A stretch of 64,000 nt of DNA from Sordaria brevicollis (GCA_033439795.1 JAUTDP010000008.1:1550001-1614000); one strand, 5' to 3'; shown: positions 37,458 through 50,920, counted from the stretch's first letter. Translations and numbers: made by a program. Notes: generated by a model not told the origin, from the letters alone.

Positions 37458-37631
37458 CCGCATCTTCTCGTTCAACTCGTTATTATCCCTCCCCGCTTTT
37501 TTGCTACCCGAGCCACTTAGGTCTGCCAAATTGGATGATCTGCCGATGTTACGGTTCAAAATGCAATGCTGCTCGACGTTTTGCAAACAAAAGGCAGGGG
37601 GGATAATAACGAGTTGAACGAGAAGATGCGG
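37458..37631. mobile_element. 174-bp MITE with about 45-bp terminal inverted repeats
   Basis: The left end CCGCATCTTCTCGTTCAACT continues CGTTATTATCCC. Its inverted match ends at 37631, and similarity continues through CCYGCYTTTT to about 45 bp with one gap. TA flanks both ends (37456-37457 and 37632-37633). The unique centre is only about 85 bp and codes for nothing. The structure is that of a Tc1/mariner-derived MITE. It ends 288 bp from the gpd-1 stop codon, so it may lie in or near the gpd-1 3' UTR, where its transcript could fold into a long hairpin. Confidence 0.85.
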
Positions 37632-37919
37632 TAAGCCGTCGCCGGGCGGCCTGGGAGCAGCTGTGGCCTTTGGTACAAAATCACACTGCTTTGATAGAAA
37701 TCCATCTAAAATTTAAGTCACAAAAAACACATCACCATGGGGTGTTTGGAACAAAATTGGAGGTGAACTCGGTATCTATTTGAGTTCGGATATTATTTTA
37801 CTAAAAAGCAGAATTGCCCGAGATCCAACATGCTCGAGTTCAATCCCATGGAATCATTGCCCTTTTTTGATAGCTAGGAAAAGACCATTACTTCATAACC
37901 GTGCGGGGACGCAACCGAT

Positions 37920-39041
<1,122 letters not shown>

Positions 39042-39146
39042 TCAAGAACGTAGTGAAGCAATTTGTTGAAGCTCGTGAGATGTGATGAGTGGTAGGAAGA
39101 AGCAGGAGTTGGGATGAGGTCGAGCAAGGCTGTGGAAGAGTCCGCG

Positions 39147-39153
39147 TTTTATG
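39147..39153 (-). promoter_or_regulatory. TATA-like element of gpd-1
   Basis: CATAAAA on the gpd-1 strand, about 135 bp upstream of the start codon. Between it and the ATG lies a C/T- and A/C-rich leader (CTTCTTCCTACCACTCATCA), as in other fungal gpd promoters. Confidence 0.45.
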
Positions 39154-40100
39154 CCAGGCATAGTCTGCGTCCCCCACCGTACTGTTCGGTCCAGTACCCT
39201 CAATGCCATGCTTGTGAGGCAGGACGATTGGATGAGGGGGGCGTCCTGAAGATGGAAGGGCCGACAGCAAGCAGGGCCGGGGATGGAAGAACTCCGAGTG
39301 ATCCTTCCAATGCTACCACTGCCGCCAGCACCCACGACACGGATCTGAGTCTCGTCCATTCTCTTTGGGGGGAACAGACGCAGACACAGATGCTGTACGC
39401 AGCTTGGCATCAAGCACGGAAAGATCGACTGCGGATGGGTTGGGACGGAGCCAGGAGAAGGGGAGCAAAGGGGAGGAGGTGCGGGGTAGTAGCAGCTGCT
39501 TCAACTTCTGCTTCTGCTCCTGCTGCCGCTGCGGACAAGTGACGTTTACATGTTGGGAGGTGTTAAGGAAGGAATGAAGCTGGAGATGATGGAGGGGAAG
39601 GGGCTTTCGTGTGTCTCGAGATGGAGGGGCAGTCACAACATACCTGATTGTGGTTTGAAGAAAGGGTTTGGTTAGAAAGATGAGGGTATCGCGAGGATGA
39701 TGAAGCAAGAAGAGAGGAAAGAGAAAAAGTTGGGAGGGTCGAGGAGATTCTTGTATCTATTATCTAGTTTCCCAGCCGACTCCAGCTGCCCTGCCCGTGC
39801 CTGCCTGCCCTGCTCCCGCTCGTGTCCAGTCTGTCCGGGTCTGGTTATCAGTATGTAATCCCCGGTCGGCAAGGAGGGGCAAAAGAGGAGCTCCTCCTCA
39901 TCCCTGCCAACGCTCTCGATTCCTGCCAATGTCACCGTGGTGGCATGAGCGACATAAAATTGGCAAGAGGGGACTGCACTGACTGGCTTTGACTGGACTG
40001 ACTGGCTCGAGGTGGGGTGGCCAGTGGGTGGTTTCTGCTCGTTCCTTCCATCCCACCAGCCGCGTCCCATCGTGGTTGCATCATCACCGCTTTGCTTCAT

Positions 40101-40140
40101 GGTGGGCTGTGGTGGGCTGTGGTGGGACATGGTGGGATGA
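40101..40140. repeat. 10-bp tandem repeat, four copies
   Basis: GGTGGGCTGT twice, then GGTGGGACAT and GGTGGGATGA, about 1.1 kb upstream of gpd-1. Confidence 0.75.
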
Positions 40141-43100
40141 AGTGGGGCCATTCTCCAATCGCTCGCCCGTGGTGTTAGCGCAGTACCTTGCGGTCCACCC
40201 TTAGTACAAAGGGTCAACGCCGTACTCGGCCACCTCACACGCCCTTGGCTTGAAGAGATTCCCATCCTTCCATTGTATAACGCCGCCGACGGAGATGGCG
40301 ACAATAAGACAGGTCTTGCCGGAGGATCCGTGAATTGAGATCACGTTGTGGGCTTTTGTAATACCATGAAATGAGAATGAGTCAAAGTGTCGCTGCTGAC
40401 AATTTTTACACGCTGCTCCAATTGCGTGTCTGCGAGCCCGGCCCTTCCCCCAAAAAAAAGCATTCAGGACCCTCCGTCACCGGGGGGCACGACGCCGGTC
40501 TCGTACCAGGCTAACGGGCCAGGCGCCGAAATTCCCAGAGAACATCTTTTCTCATCGGGCCTTTGTTTGCTGGTAGAGAAAACCGGCAACGGGGATCAGG
40601 CTGGTTCTTTCCGTCTGGACTGCTTGGCTCTTATCATCATCATACTAGTAGTCTTGACAGCTCGAAATCGCTCATTGCATCGTGTGGTATGCCGTCCTCC
40701 GTGTTCCATATGTCTGAGAGTCAACACCATCATCACCACCACCATCGTCAACGACAAGAACATTGACAACGACGACAACTCCGTGCAAGTATCCAACTAA
40801 CAACAGCCTGGCTCAGCTGACACGGGGCCGCCGGTAAGGTACGGATCGGAAGATGGAAACCAAGACAGTCGGTAAGGAACAAGACGGGATCCAACATGTT
40901 CCAATGGCCAACATGGCATGGGCTACGGGAAAGCTTGGAGGCATTCGGCTCAAGACCGACGACGGTGACTGTCTTCCATTTTCGTCGTTTCCCCATCCGC
41001 CCCCCTCTTCGCCGAGACCCCCAGCCCAAGCGGAGCTCTGGCCTCATTGCAGTAAATTACACAATCGCTGACCACGCTGTCAGTTTCACTATCATTGTTG
41101 GTTCGTTTTGTTCTCAAATCTGTCATTCCATTCGCCTCGTTTTCTCTCTTTCCTTGGCCCAAATTGGTAGGGTGAAGCAATGGAAGCTCTCTCTATCCGA
41201 TGACTGGACAATCCGTCATGATCTTACCTCCAAGTGGATAGGATGGCCATAGCTCCCGTTCGGCAGCTCATCTCGGCTCCACTCTGATATCTTTCGCTTG
41301 TTGAGCTTTTGAGAGAAGCCTCGAAGCTCTTTCCATGCTGTTTGCGCCACAAGTAGTGAAGCCACAGCTAAAGAAGAGTCTTTCTCAACAACAGCCACAC
41401 ATAGAGTTCAATTCTTCAGTTCGGTTGGTTCATTGATGCCAAGCCCAAGTGTTCGGCTGGAGTTACTGGTTGGCTGTTCGGCCACGATAATTCGACTTTT
41501 AACAAACACACTCCCCTATCCCAGCTTGTGCCTTGCTAGAACAACATTGTCGATGGAACACGAACCACAGTGGATCTGGGGAAAAGGGGGTAAAAAGGAA
41601 CCAAAACCGTCATTGCCCGACCTTACCGCAACTTTAACTTTTACAATGTGGGCAAGGCGGGATCGTCGTGACAGCGTTTCGCGGGGTAGATGAGGAGCTA
41701 TCCTTGACGGTTCGTTAACAAACCCTGGGAGCATAGCCAACCCCTGGCTTCAACTTGCGAAAAACACACCTTCAACCCTGGCGCAACCCTGGCTTTTCGG
41801 CAACACCATTATCGTCGGGCCCCATTCGCCGGAACGGTCCGGAGGAATGCTGCCAGCTTGGCCCGACTCCCGACCTCAAGTCCTCAACTGGCGTTCCCTT
41901 TCCCCTGAATAGCCACACGCCCGGTAATGTTCGATGGAAGAAGCCGTCTGCTTCCGGCATTGGCCTTCATGCTCCCCGGATTCCAAGCTGTCAAGTAGCT
42001 GCAGCTGTCCCCAAAAGAGGGGTCCTCCTGGTCACCGTCCAGACCCTCCCCTTGACGTCACAAAACATTGGCTACACTAGAGGACGCGGCTACGAGCGAG
42101 GCTACTGATACCCTATCACTTACACGTTCATGACCTTCGGCTAACAATATCGGGTGTGGTGAGCAGATCTATTCCCAAGCACTGAACACTTGCCGACATC
42201 ACGATCCGGACAACATGAATCCACGAGGTATAATCACAACAAGAAATGAATTCAAGAACAAGCCAGTTCACCAAGACCAACAAACTCCCGTTTGGAATCT
42301 ATTTACGGCATACCCGCGGATGTAATCGGGTCGTCGGGTGTGCTCGGCCCAATCCTCTTTCCTGACCTGGACAACCACTCGATCACAAGACCAACGTCCA
42401 GCCGACGACAAGCGTCTCGGACATCCGTCCGCCCTACACGCCAGATGGATCTCAGAAACACGTTGGAGCGCCTTGATGGCTCTTGGCAGGTGGTCCAGGG
42501 AAGATCAGCAAGATCTTCAGGCGGTGCGGGCCAAGAATAAGCAAGCTCATTCTGTACCTGTACCCCTGACAAAAGTAAACAAAGCCTTGTCGGACCAGGC
42601 TGGAACACCCAGGACACTCTCGAATTTCAAAACAGCAACACAAATTTTTGACAACTCGCAAATACACAACCATCATACCGCATTGATGGTGCGATTATCG
42701 ATCCAAAAAGTTGGTAATTCGATGCTTTTGCCATACCAAACCCGCCGGTTTGCCCATTCGAAGGAATCCCTACAGCCACGCGGTACCAGAAGCCGATGAC
42801 AGATCGTTCCGGTACCGTTCCGAAAGTACGCATCAGAATGGCCTACCGCGGGTCGGCCCGACTTGCTTTTTGCCACAGGCACCATATGGATGGGACCATT
42901 TTTTTCCCACAAATGCTTTCAAATTTTCCGATTCGGCGCGGCTCCTATGTCTCCTAGTCTGCGGTGCCCTTGGAGGGGCATCAAATTCCAACGTTGTCCT
43001 TGAAAGGTCGGAGATTTCTCCATTGGTGCATTTTGCACATGAGGTTGACATCTGGTTGTATGTTGCGTGGGCTAAATAGGCGCAAACTGACGAGTGTCCG

Positions 43101-43404
43101 CTCGGGAGCGTCTCAACAAGGCAGGGCACGATCGGGAAGCCGGCCCCATCAAGGACGACTGGGTAGCTGCTCGCTCGTTCTGGACCAGTACACTACCATT
43201 GTTTGGCTGACAGGACTTCTCGTTATTGGCGGTGCTCAATCTTTTGGTCTTCTCACCTTCTCCATGGATACAGGCACCTCCCTTTCGGCTGGAATCTGAT
43301 GCGCCAACGGACACTTCCCCTTGTTTCCTTGCATGCTACTTCTGTGGTAATCCCAGCCTGCTTTTGTGTGTATAGTCGACCCAAGATTCCCACGCTCGCA
43401 GAGA

Positions 43405-44265
43405 TCAGAGATCTAAATCACTGCCCGCGTTTACCAAATCAATAACCACAGCCCCCTGGTTATCCCACCCATGCTGTTCTTTTGCTTTGCCATCATCTCT
43501 TATCTCGTTGTCGTTGTCATTGTCATTGTCGTCGTTGTTCCCCTCCTTCTCATTATTATTCCCATCTCTCCCTTCCTCATCCCCATCCCCACCTCCCTCC
43601 CCATTTTCCGGTTTCGGATCCTGACGACCCGGCCTCCGATCAATCCCCGTCTCAAGAAAATCATCTACCCCAACATCCGCCCCCCGTTCTACGATCTTCG
43701 TGCCCGTCTCAGCAAATTTCTCCCCTAGAATGCCAATCAAGTGTCCCTCCATTGCCATGTCACATGCTTTTTTCATGAAGGTCTCCATGGTGTCTTTTTC
43801 AGACAGTGTCGCCACGGTGTCTTCTAAAGCGATTATCCGTTCGCACAAGGCCCCGGTTAGGATTTTAAGGTCGTCGATCCGGTCGTAGATGAACTGGTAG
43901 AGGGAGGCGACTTCGATGTGGGTTGGCTTCTTGTTGGTGGTGAAAGATGCTGTGTTTGATGCGTTGCATTCTTTGGGAATAGTTTTGACGCTTGGTTGTC
44001 GTGGACATGGTCCTGGACTGGGGTGTGGTGAAATTGGACTGATGGGACGTGATGGAGGTGATGGAGGAGGAGGTAAGGAGAGTGGTGATGATTGGACTAC
44101 CAGAGGGACGCCTGGTTGTGGTTCTGGTCCTGGCTGAGGTCGTGCCAGAGTTGGTGGATTGCTGGGGTGCGGAGGTGATGAGGGAGGAGGTAAAGAGAGT
44201 GAGGAAGATGAGACTGTATGAAGGCTCTCGGGTTGAGAGCCATCAGGGCAGCCTGTGGTAGTCAT
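43405..44265 (-). CDS. Orphan Pro-rich protein with coiled-coil centre, 286 aa
   Basis: A single-exon frame of 286 codons. Residues 1-95 are dominated by Ser/Pro (SLSLPPPSSPPHPSNPP). Residues of about 105-205 look folded and helical, with IEVASLYQFIYDRIDDLKIL, ALCERIIALEDTVATLSEKD and FMKKACDMAMEGHLIGILGE, a likely coiled coil. The C-terminus is disordered with Asn-Asp and Glu/Gly repeats (NDDNDNDNDNE) and ends LVNAGSDLDL. I recognise no family. The helical centre with heptad-like hydrophobics is the main argument that it is coding. It may be a lineage-specific gene of the Sordariales. Confidence 0.65.
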   Translation of the reverse strand: MTTTGCPDGSQPESLHTVSSSSLSLPPPSSPPHPSNPPTLARPQPGPEPQPGVPLVVQSSPLSLPPPPSPPSRPISPISPHPSPGPCPRQPSVKTIPKECNASNTASFTTNKKPTHIEVASLYQFIYDRIDDLKILTGALCERIIALEDTVATLSEKDTMETFMKKACDMAMEGHLIGILGEKFAETGTKIVERGADVGVDDFLETGIDRRPGRQDPKPENGEGGGDGDEEGRDGNNNEKEGNNDDNDNDNDNEIRDDGKAKEQHGWDNQGAVVIDLVNAGSDLDL

Positions 44266-46079
44266 TGCTTTGGTGAGGGAAAAGAGTGGGAGGAGTAGTA
44301 AATCGAGGCTGGCTCGGCCTGGCTGGCTATGGGAACGTTTTTCATGAGTCTCAGTTTGTGCAGTTGTGTGCCTCTCATCTCCGCGACAGTCACTACCTGA
44401 AGTCAGTCACTACGTGCACCTTATAGTGACAGGCGAAAACGCCACACTTGTCGTAGAAAGAAAGTAGCACGATGAGATTGTTCCGAAGTGGCAGGTGGTT
44501 TCTGGCTTTGCATTCCTTGACATTCTTTCCCTTCGGCTTGACGTGAAGCATCATCTAAACAACACAAACGAAGCTTATGATCTACATCAACAAATGAGCA
44601 AAATATCTGGGACAGAAAACCAAAGAGAAAACCGCCTGAGAAAGAGGGTGTAACGAGTAAGTTCGTCAGTTTCTTCTTCACCATAGAAAACGGCACTCGA
44701 TCTCGCCAATTACTTGAAATCATCGAAAACTCCTAGACGATCGTACATATCCCAGATAGACGAAACTGTGGCCGATTTCCATCATCAAAGAAGCCGAGAT
44801 GCAAGCATGGATGCCGGCGCCATCTTTAGAAGTTAGGAAAAGGAAGAGGGGCGCGTTGAGAGGTAAAATAGGAGAATCAGGACACCAAGGAAAGGGACTG
44901 TCAAGGCTTTCTGGAACCGGCCGGGCATAGCTACTAAACACCACATAGATGCTAGATGGGAAGACAATTGAGACAGAGAACGGTAATGGGCCAATACTCG
45001 TGAGCCACAGGAAACAGCATAGAATCTTCATGGAAGGAACATGTCTTCCCAACGCTGACACTGGGATTAAGTCACACCAGGCACTCAATGACGAACAAGA
45101 TAAGCACAGACAAGTCACTTAGGAAAGCTGGTCAAGTATCTGTATGCGCAATTCCAATCAATTCCATCAGCTAATGAACCATTTCCGAACCATATGTACC
45201 TATCCATGTCCTCTCATTGTCCTTTCTGAAATCCGCTGAGGGCCCCATGCACCCTACTCTCTCTTTCTCCAACTCAGCCCAAAGGGAGTCGAATACTTGA
45301 GAAAGCATCCTAGCAAATCTTCTGAGAACTATGAGAGACCATTGTATGTACTGTGTATGCCATGTAAACCATTGAACCGTCCAGCGGCCAATCCATGCAT
45401 CATGTATTCCTTCTTATGATCGTAACCATCATATCCTTCGTTCCATAAAATCGTAACCATCATATCCGTATGTATCCGTGAACCATCATCGCTGCCAAAT
45501 GAAAAAGAAGAAACTCGAAAGTACCTAGAAAAGCACCTGCTGAAAATGCATCAAGGGGGTATCTCTGGGTATCATGAAAAAGCATCATCATAACTCCTGT
45601 TCCTTCCAAGTGCCAAAAGCCAAGTGCCGAATTCGAAATTGCATGAAAAACCAGTGAGACCAAATGGAAATGTCTTGTTGTCATGTATCGTTGTGAGCTG
45701 TTGTTGTATTGAACGGCATGTCGATCATGAGCTGACTTCTGCTTGGTAATGTAGATGAAAGCAAGTAATCGTGAAAAAAAAGGGAATCGTACCCGTTTGC
45801 CGATGCTGCTTGCCGACTTTGTTGTTTGTATGTTTGATGACCTGTGTGCCAAATCTTTGTGTGGTCGGTACCATAGACCAAACCACTTGTTTGTTGTTGT
45901 GTTGCTTTGTTTGGTGGAATATTGGTTGTTGCTGAAAGGCTGGTGACAGCCCTCATTTCTGGCGCCTAACCAGAGGAGAGGCACTCTTCTGCTTCTTTTT
46001 CAACTCTCCATTACCCCATATGACAGAAATTGCTTCAGCTCCCCGGGTTTGAGCTCCAAAAAGCAGAGTCTGGCGAGAT
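44266..46079. other. Intergenic region; no gene seen
   Basis: 1.8 kb between two minus-strand genes. It should carry the promoter of the orphan gene at 43405-44265 and the 3' UTR of the Asn-rich gene. TCGTAACCATCATATCC occurs twice, at 45420 and 45451. Several frames of 100-174 codons on the minus strand lack recognisable domains. Confidence 0.45.
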
Positions 46080-49000
46080 CTACTCGTCATCCTCCTCCTG
46101 TTCAGCCAACTGCACAGGATTCTGACCGGCATCCCACTGCCTGGACCACTCGTTGGTACTGACGCCACCAAAGTAGGGACGCAGCGCATCCAGGTTCTCT
46201 TCCGCGGTCTTCCAGCTCTCCCAGCGGAATTCTCCAGGAATTTCATCCACGCCAGCCGCAACCAGCAGGCCGCTCCTGTGAACCATGTCGACGAACCATT
46301 CGAGATGGCCGATGTCGCGCTGGGTACCGCTCCCTAGGGGTTTCATCCCGAACTTCTCAATAATCTCCCGAGTGGTTGGGAGGTGGCGACAGGAAGAGAC
46401 CGCGTCGTTGTCTCCGCAGATGCCGGTCTCGGGGTCGGGGGCGTATTCCGTTCTGGCGTCTTCAAACGGCGCCACATATACGACCTCGTTGGGGTCTGGG
46501 AGCGCAAACCAGGAGAGCTGTTGAGGGGCAGGGGCGTTGCCATCCATGTCGTAAGCAGGCTCAAACTCGTCTTGTTCAGGGACTGGCTGCTGTTGCTGCC
46601 CCACGGCGACCTGCTGCTCGTTGGGTTCATCTCGCTTGCTACTCTTGGACACGACGTGTGTCGTCGCAAACGCGAGGAATTGCTCCATGATGTTGGCCGG
46701 GATGAGGTAGAACTCCTTCGTGTCGAAGACATACATGGTCCTGGGAGAATTGAGACCGGTGCCCGCGCCCTTGCCGAGACCAAACTTGGCTGATGAAGCA
46801 GACTTGGACAGGCTGCCCTTGACCTTGGCCTTCTTGGGAGCCGTCGCCTTCCTCTTCTTGGAAGCGGGCTCAGATGCAGGGGTAGCAGCATCAGGAGCGC
46901 GAGTCGAGTTAGAACGCTTGCGCTTGCTCTGAGAAGGGGGAGGAGCCTTGAGCTGAGGAGGCGCCACATTGTTGGCCTGGGGAGGTGTCATCATGTTTTG
47001 TTGAGAAGGAGCCATATAGTTGGGCTGAGCTGGAGCCTCGTAGCTGGGCTGGGCTGGAGCCGCATAGTTGAGTTGAGCATGTGCCTCATAGCTCTGCTGA
47101 GGTGCTACGTTGCTAAACTGGGCCTGCTGTTGCGGTGTTGTGTCAGTGGAACTGTTCCCTTGAGAGAGTAGGAAAATGGAGGACTAACCTGATGGGCTTG
47201 GGGAATAGCCTGATTAAGCTCCATGGCAGCTTCTTCGTCGTGGACGAAGGACATTGGTTCCTGTTCCATGCCGTCGCCGGGGGGAGCAGGCCCGAAGAGC
47301 TCCTCATCGTCGATGGCATCGTCAACCAGAGCGTTGTTCTCGTCAAAGCCATTGTTCTCAACGAGGTTGTCAGCAGGAGCAGGCGCAACCTGCTGGTCGT
47401 TCTCGACGTGATTGTCGGCGGCGGTAAGCGCGGCGAGGAGGGCATTCTCCAAAGAGTTATCATCGAACTGAGCAGGCGCTGCCTGAGGGTTGAACTCAAC
47501 GAAGTCGTTATTGTTGTTGTCGACAAAGTTGTTGTTATCGGCGGAGTGGTTGTTCTCGCTGAAGTTATTATTCGCGACGGCGTTATCGGCAGGCGCAGGC
47601 ACATCAACATCGTTGTTCTCGACGCCATGGAAGGAAGTGCCAGGCGGGAGCAAAACGGGGTTAGGAAGGTAATCCTCGATGTTATCCAACAAAGGCTCGT
47701 CCTCGACAAACTCCCCGGCAGGAGCAGCCTGGTATCCCTCAGCAGGAGCAGCTTCGTACTGTTGAATAGGAGCAGCCTCGTACTGTTGCGCAGGTTGAGC
47801 AGGCGCAGCCACATACTCCTGAGCAGGAACGGCTGGAGCCTCGTATCCTTCAGCAGGGACGGCGGCATACTCCTGGGCAAGAGCAACTTCAAGTCCTTCA
47901 GCAAGCGCGGCCTCGAAGCCTTCCGCAGCAGGAGCCTCAAACTGTTCCTCGACAGGAGCGACCTCAGGGGCATATTTCTCTTCAACAGGAGCAGGCTGAT
48001 ACTCCTGGGCAGGAGCGACCTGATATCCCTCGACCGGAGCAGCCTCATATACTTCGGCAGGGACGACAGCATACTCTTGGGCTGGAGGAGCCACGAACTG
48101 CTGTTCAGCAGGGGCAGCTGCATGATCCTCGGCGGCAGGAGCGTCCTGCACGATCGCATTACCGACATCCGCAGCAGGCGTGGCAGGTGCGTTATTGTTC
48201 ACAGCTGGACGCTGGAGAGGCTGGGCAGGCTGGGAAACCAAACCATAGAAGTCGCCAAGAGCGCCATCGAGGCTGTAATCGTACTCCTGAGGATTGACTT
48301 GAGCGTCCACGAGATACACGTTCGGGTTCTCGTCAGCATCGTAAAGAGGATCTTCGTTGACGGCTTCCTTCTTGCCCTTCTTCGCTTTCTTGGGGGAAGG
48401 CTTCTTCGGTGCGGCAGGCTTCTTCTCGGCGGCGGGCTTCTTGGGCGCCGCGGCCTTCTTCTTGGTTGTCTTCTTTGCCTTGGAGGCCGGAGACTCTTCC
48501 GCGGGCAAAGGTGTGTTGGCGACCTGAGGAGCGCCGTGGTGTTGGACGAATTGCGCGGCCTGTGCACGGGGGATGGCTTGGGGCTGCGGTGCGGCAATGA
48601 CAGGTTGCTGTTGTTGGAAGTTTTGGGCCGGCATGTTCATCGGCGCAAAGTTGTTGATGTGGCCATTGTTGGCAAACTGCGATGGTTGACCAAAGACGTC
48701 GTTGTCGTCTGTCAAATCGATGAAGTTCTGCTGGTTCTGGTTTCCAGGCAAGAAGGATGCCGATGGGTTGGCGAAGCTGTTGTTGGCGACATTGACTCCA
48801 TGGCCAGCTGAGAAGTTCTGAGCCGGGTAGTTATGCGCACCGGGAGTGCTGTTGAAGGACGTGTTCGGAGAATCTCCAGAACCGTTGGAGGAGTTGAACG
48901 AGTTGTTCGCTGGGGAGTTATTGGAATATTGGGATGCGCTGCCGGGGGAGTTGTTAAAATTGATGGGCGTCTGAGCGACGGGAGTGTTTGCAACAAAGTT

Positions 49001-49384
49001 GGGCGCATTCTTGACGGGAGTAGACATGTTGCCAGCAAAACCAGCCATATTGTTGACAGGCGCAGTCATCTGCGACATTGCCGAATTGTTGCGACCATGG
49101 TTGGCCATCTGCTGCGACGGCTGCTGGTTGTCGAAGTTGTTCTGAGAGGTAGAAGGGAAAGCGAAGCCATTCTGAGAGTTGATATCATCCTGAAGCTGCT
49201 GCACCAACAGCTGCGCCCGCGCAAGCCGTTGCTGCTTAGCTTGGAGATCATCACCAAGATTGTTGTTACCGACGAGGTTGCTGTTGGAAGCGAGCATCTG
49301 TGACGACCTGTCAAGATTGAATTCCGGGGCGTTGGGATTGAATCGGAAGCTGTTAACCAGCGAGTTGTTATTTGGAGTTCCCAT
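46080..49384 (-). CDS. Large Asn- and Ala/Pro/Glu-rich protein, probably nuclear, unknown function
   Basis: Exons 49384-47189 and 47126-46080 give 1080 aa; the 62-bp intron has CAG|GTTAGT, a CTGAC branch and an AACAG acceptor. ATG 49384 has a strong context (GCCATGG). The N-terminal roughly 240 residues are Asn/Gln/Ser-rich, with a short helix near LARAQLLVQQLQDDI. A Lys-rich, probably nuclear-localising stretch follows (KKTTKKKAAAPKKPAAEKKP). Next comes a long run of EYxAAPAEGYEAAP-type repeats (residues about 420-590), then Asn/Asp-rich acidic sequence. Exon 2 has another basic patch (KRKRSNSTR) and ends in an apparently folded region: TMYVFDTKEFYLIPANIMEQ to LDALRPYFGGVSTNEWSRQW. I recognise no family. 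An upstream Gln-rich frame is separated by a single in-frame TAG. Confidence 0.85.
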
Positions 49385-49393
49385 GGCATTCTC

Positions 49394-49906
49394 CTAATTG
49401 CCAGGGTAACCCAACTGCTGCTGCTGGTTGAAGCCCATGTTCATGTCAATGTTAGGCATGTTGTTGCTGAAGGCAGGGTGAGTGCCGCCGTGGTTGAAGT
49501 TCTGCTGGTGAGGCATGCCCTGGTAAGGGAGCATAGCCTGCTGAGAGCTCATGTGCTGCGGAGGGTGCTGAAAGTTCTGACCCTGCTGCTGGTGAGGCAT
49601 CATGAGCTGTTGGGGATGGGGAGAGAATTGACCTTGCTCCTGGGGAGTCATGGTGTTCTGGCGATGATTGAAATTGCCGACTTGAGCTTGGTGCTGATGA
49701 CGGCGCATGACTTGTTGCTGATGAGTCTGCTGACGAGCTTGCGACTGCTGGCCAAAGTGAGAAGGCATGCCGCCGTTCTGGAAGGTCTGCGCAAAAGAGC
49801 GCGGGCGGGGCGGCTCAGGATGACCCTGCTGACCAGGCATACGAGCTTGACCTTGCTGGCGCATATGGCCTTGCTGGCGCTGCTGCTGTTGGTGATGTTG
49901 CTGCAT
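49394..49906 (-). CDS. Gln-rich ORF, in frame with and just upstream of the 46080-49384 gene
   Basis: A 170-aa frame, MQQHHQQQQRQQGHMRQQGQ onward, rich in Gln, His, Met and Asn. It ends NQQQQLGYPGN then TAG. Only three codons later, in the same frame, lies the ATG of the large Asn-rich protein. Gln/Asn-rich composition is shared, which suggests they were or are one protein of about 1250 aa. No GT-AG intron removes the TAG, because the sequence just upstream has no plausible donor 45-100 nt away. The alternatives are an upstream cistron with reinitiation, stop-codon readthrough, a nonsense mutation, or a sequencing error. The frame stays open to an ATG at 50056 with a hydrophobic start, which I regard as leader sequence. 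Confidence 0.5.
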   Translation of the reverse strand: MQQHHQQQQRQQGHMRQQGQARMPGQQGHPEPPRPRSFAQTFQNGGMPSHFGQQSQARQQTHQQQVMRRHQHQAQVGNFNHRQNTMTPQEQGQFSPHPQQLMMPHQQQGQNFQHPPQHMSSQQAMLPYQGMPHQQNFNHGGTHPAFSNNMPNIDMNMGFNQQQQLGYPGN

Positions 49907-50920
49907 TGTGATATTGTTGCAGTCGCGCGATTGTCGCAAAAGGTGATGGTGGTTGGATTGAAAAAGAGGGAGGGGGGATTGCGATGAGAGGGAGATGGCT
50001 TGGATGACAGAAAGAAAGATCAGAAAAGCACAGAGGTGCAGAAGACTGGTTTGCATCAATTAAAATTGATGAGGCGATTGGTTGGGTGGGGAAAAAAAAA
50101 GAGGTCGAGATGGCTGGTGGTTGTTGTTGGTCGAAAGTGGTGGTGACGGATGAAGCGAAGAAGAGGGATGGGAGAAGAGGGGAGCGGTTGGGGGGCTGGG
50201 TTTAAATGGTTTTCGAATGGCAAAAAAAATTTTGTGCGTGCCCTGTGCGTGCGAGTGAAGTTTGGGTGGGTCTGCGAAAAATTCGAGGACGGCGATGAAG
50301 GGTTTGGTGTTGAGGCCAAAGTGAGTTGAAGGTGAGAAGAAGGTGAGAGGTGGTTGGGTGGTGATGTTGGGACGGAGGTTGAACTCAGGGGTTGGCCCAA
50401 AGAGCGTTACGATACCAATTTGCGCACCTCAACGGAACAATGGGAACGAAGTGGGACCAATGGAATTGTATTGGACTAAACTAACATTCAGTCGAAGACG
50501 TTCTTCTGGTTTCAAGAGAATCCCAATAGTTTCGGGTTAGCTTCTTCTACCAAAGATGACCAGACCACACCAGACCAGACAACCTACCCGCGCCCCAAGT
50601 TCCATGCGCTCTCGTCTAACACACATCTACCACGCGCGACCTTACAAGACTGTAGGGAACGCTTGTAATGCTTCTCTGGGCTTCAAGATTGAGGAAATGG
50701 TCTTCGTTTCTTTGCCTTTGTATTTATTGAAAGCCTGTCCCCTTCCAAAGTTTTCGTTTCTGGGGGATTTAGCTGGGCCTTCTGACCATTCCTCTTCATC
50801 TTCCTAGCAAGCCAATCAATCACCAAAAGCCCACCCATTTGGCTTCCTCTCTCTCACCTTCTTCCCCGTGGGTGTGTGCCGGTCAGGTCTAACTAAGCAA
50901 TACCCACGGGTAACTTACGC
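49907..50920. other. Upstream region of the Gln/Asn-rich genes; no gene seen
   Basis: About 1 kb. It contains the presumed promoter and leader of the Gln-rich ORF. A tandem of CCAGACCACACCAGACCAGAC-type words lies at about 50559-50580. No domain-bearing frame. Confidence 0.4.

Noticed and set aside
39672..40304. 210-codon minus-strand frame upstream of gpd-1
   Set aside because: It consists of low-complexity and promoter-repeat sequence (10-bp tandem) with no domain.
47135..48811. 558-codon plus-strand frame opposite the Asn-rich gene
   Set aside because: Leu/Arg/Val-rich antisense shadow of the repetitive coding sequence; it has no domain and the minus-strand gene explains the region.
49907..50056. 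Signal-peptide-like start of the Gln-rich ORF (ATG 50056)
   Set aside because: A secretory leader on a Gln-rich, probably nuclear protein is implausible; the stretch looks like 5' leader.
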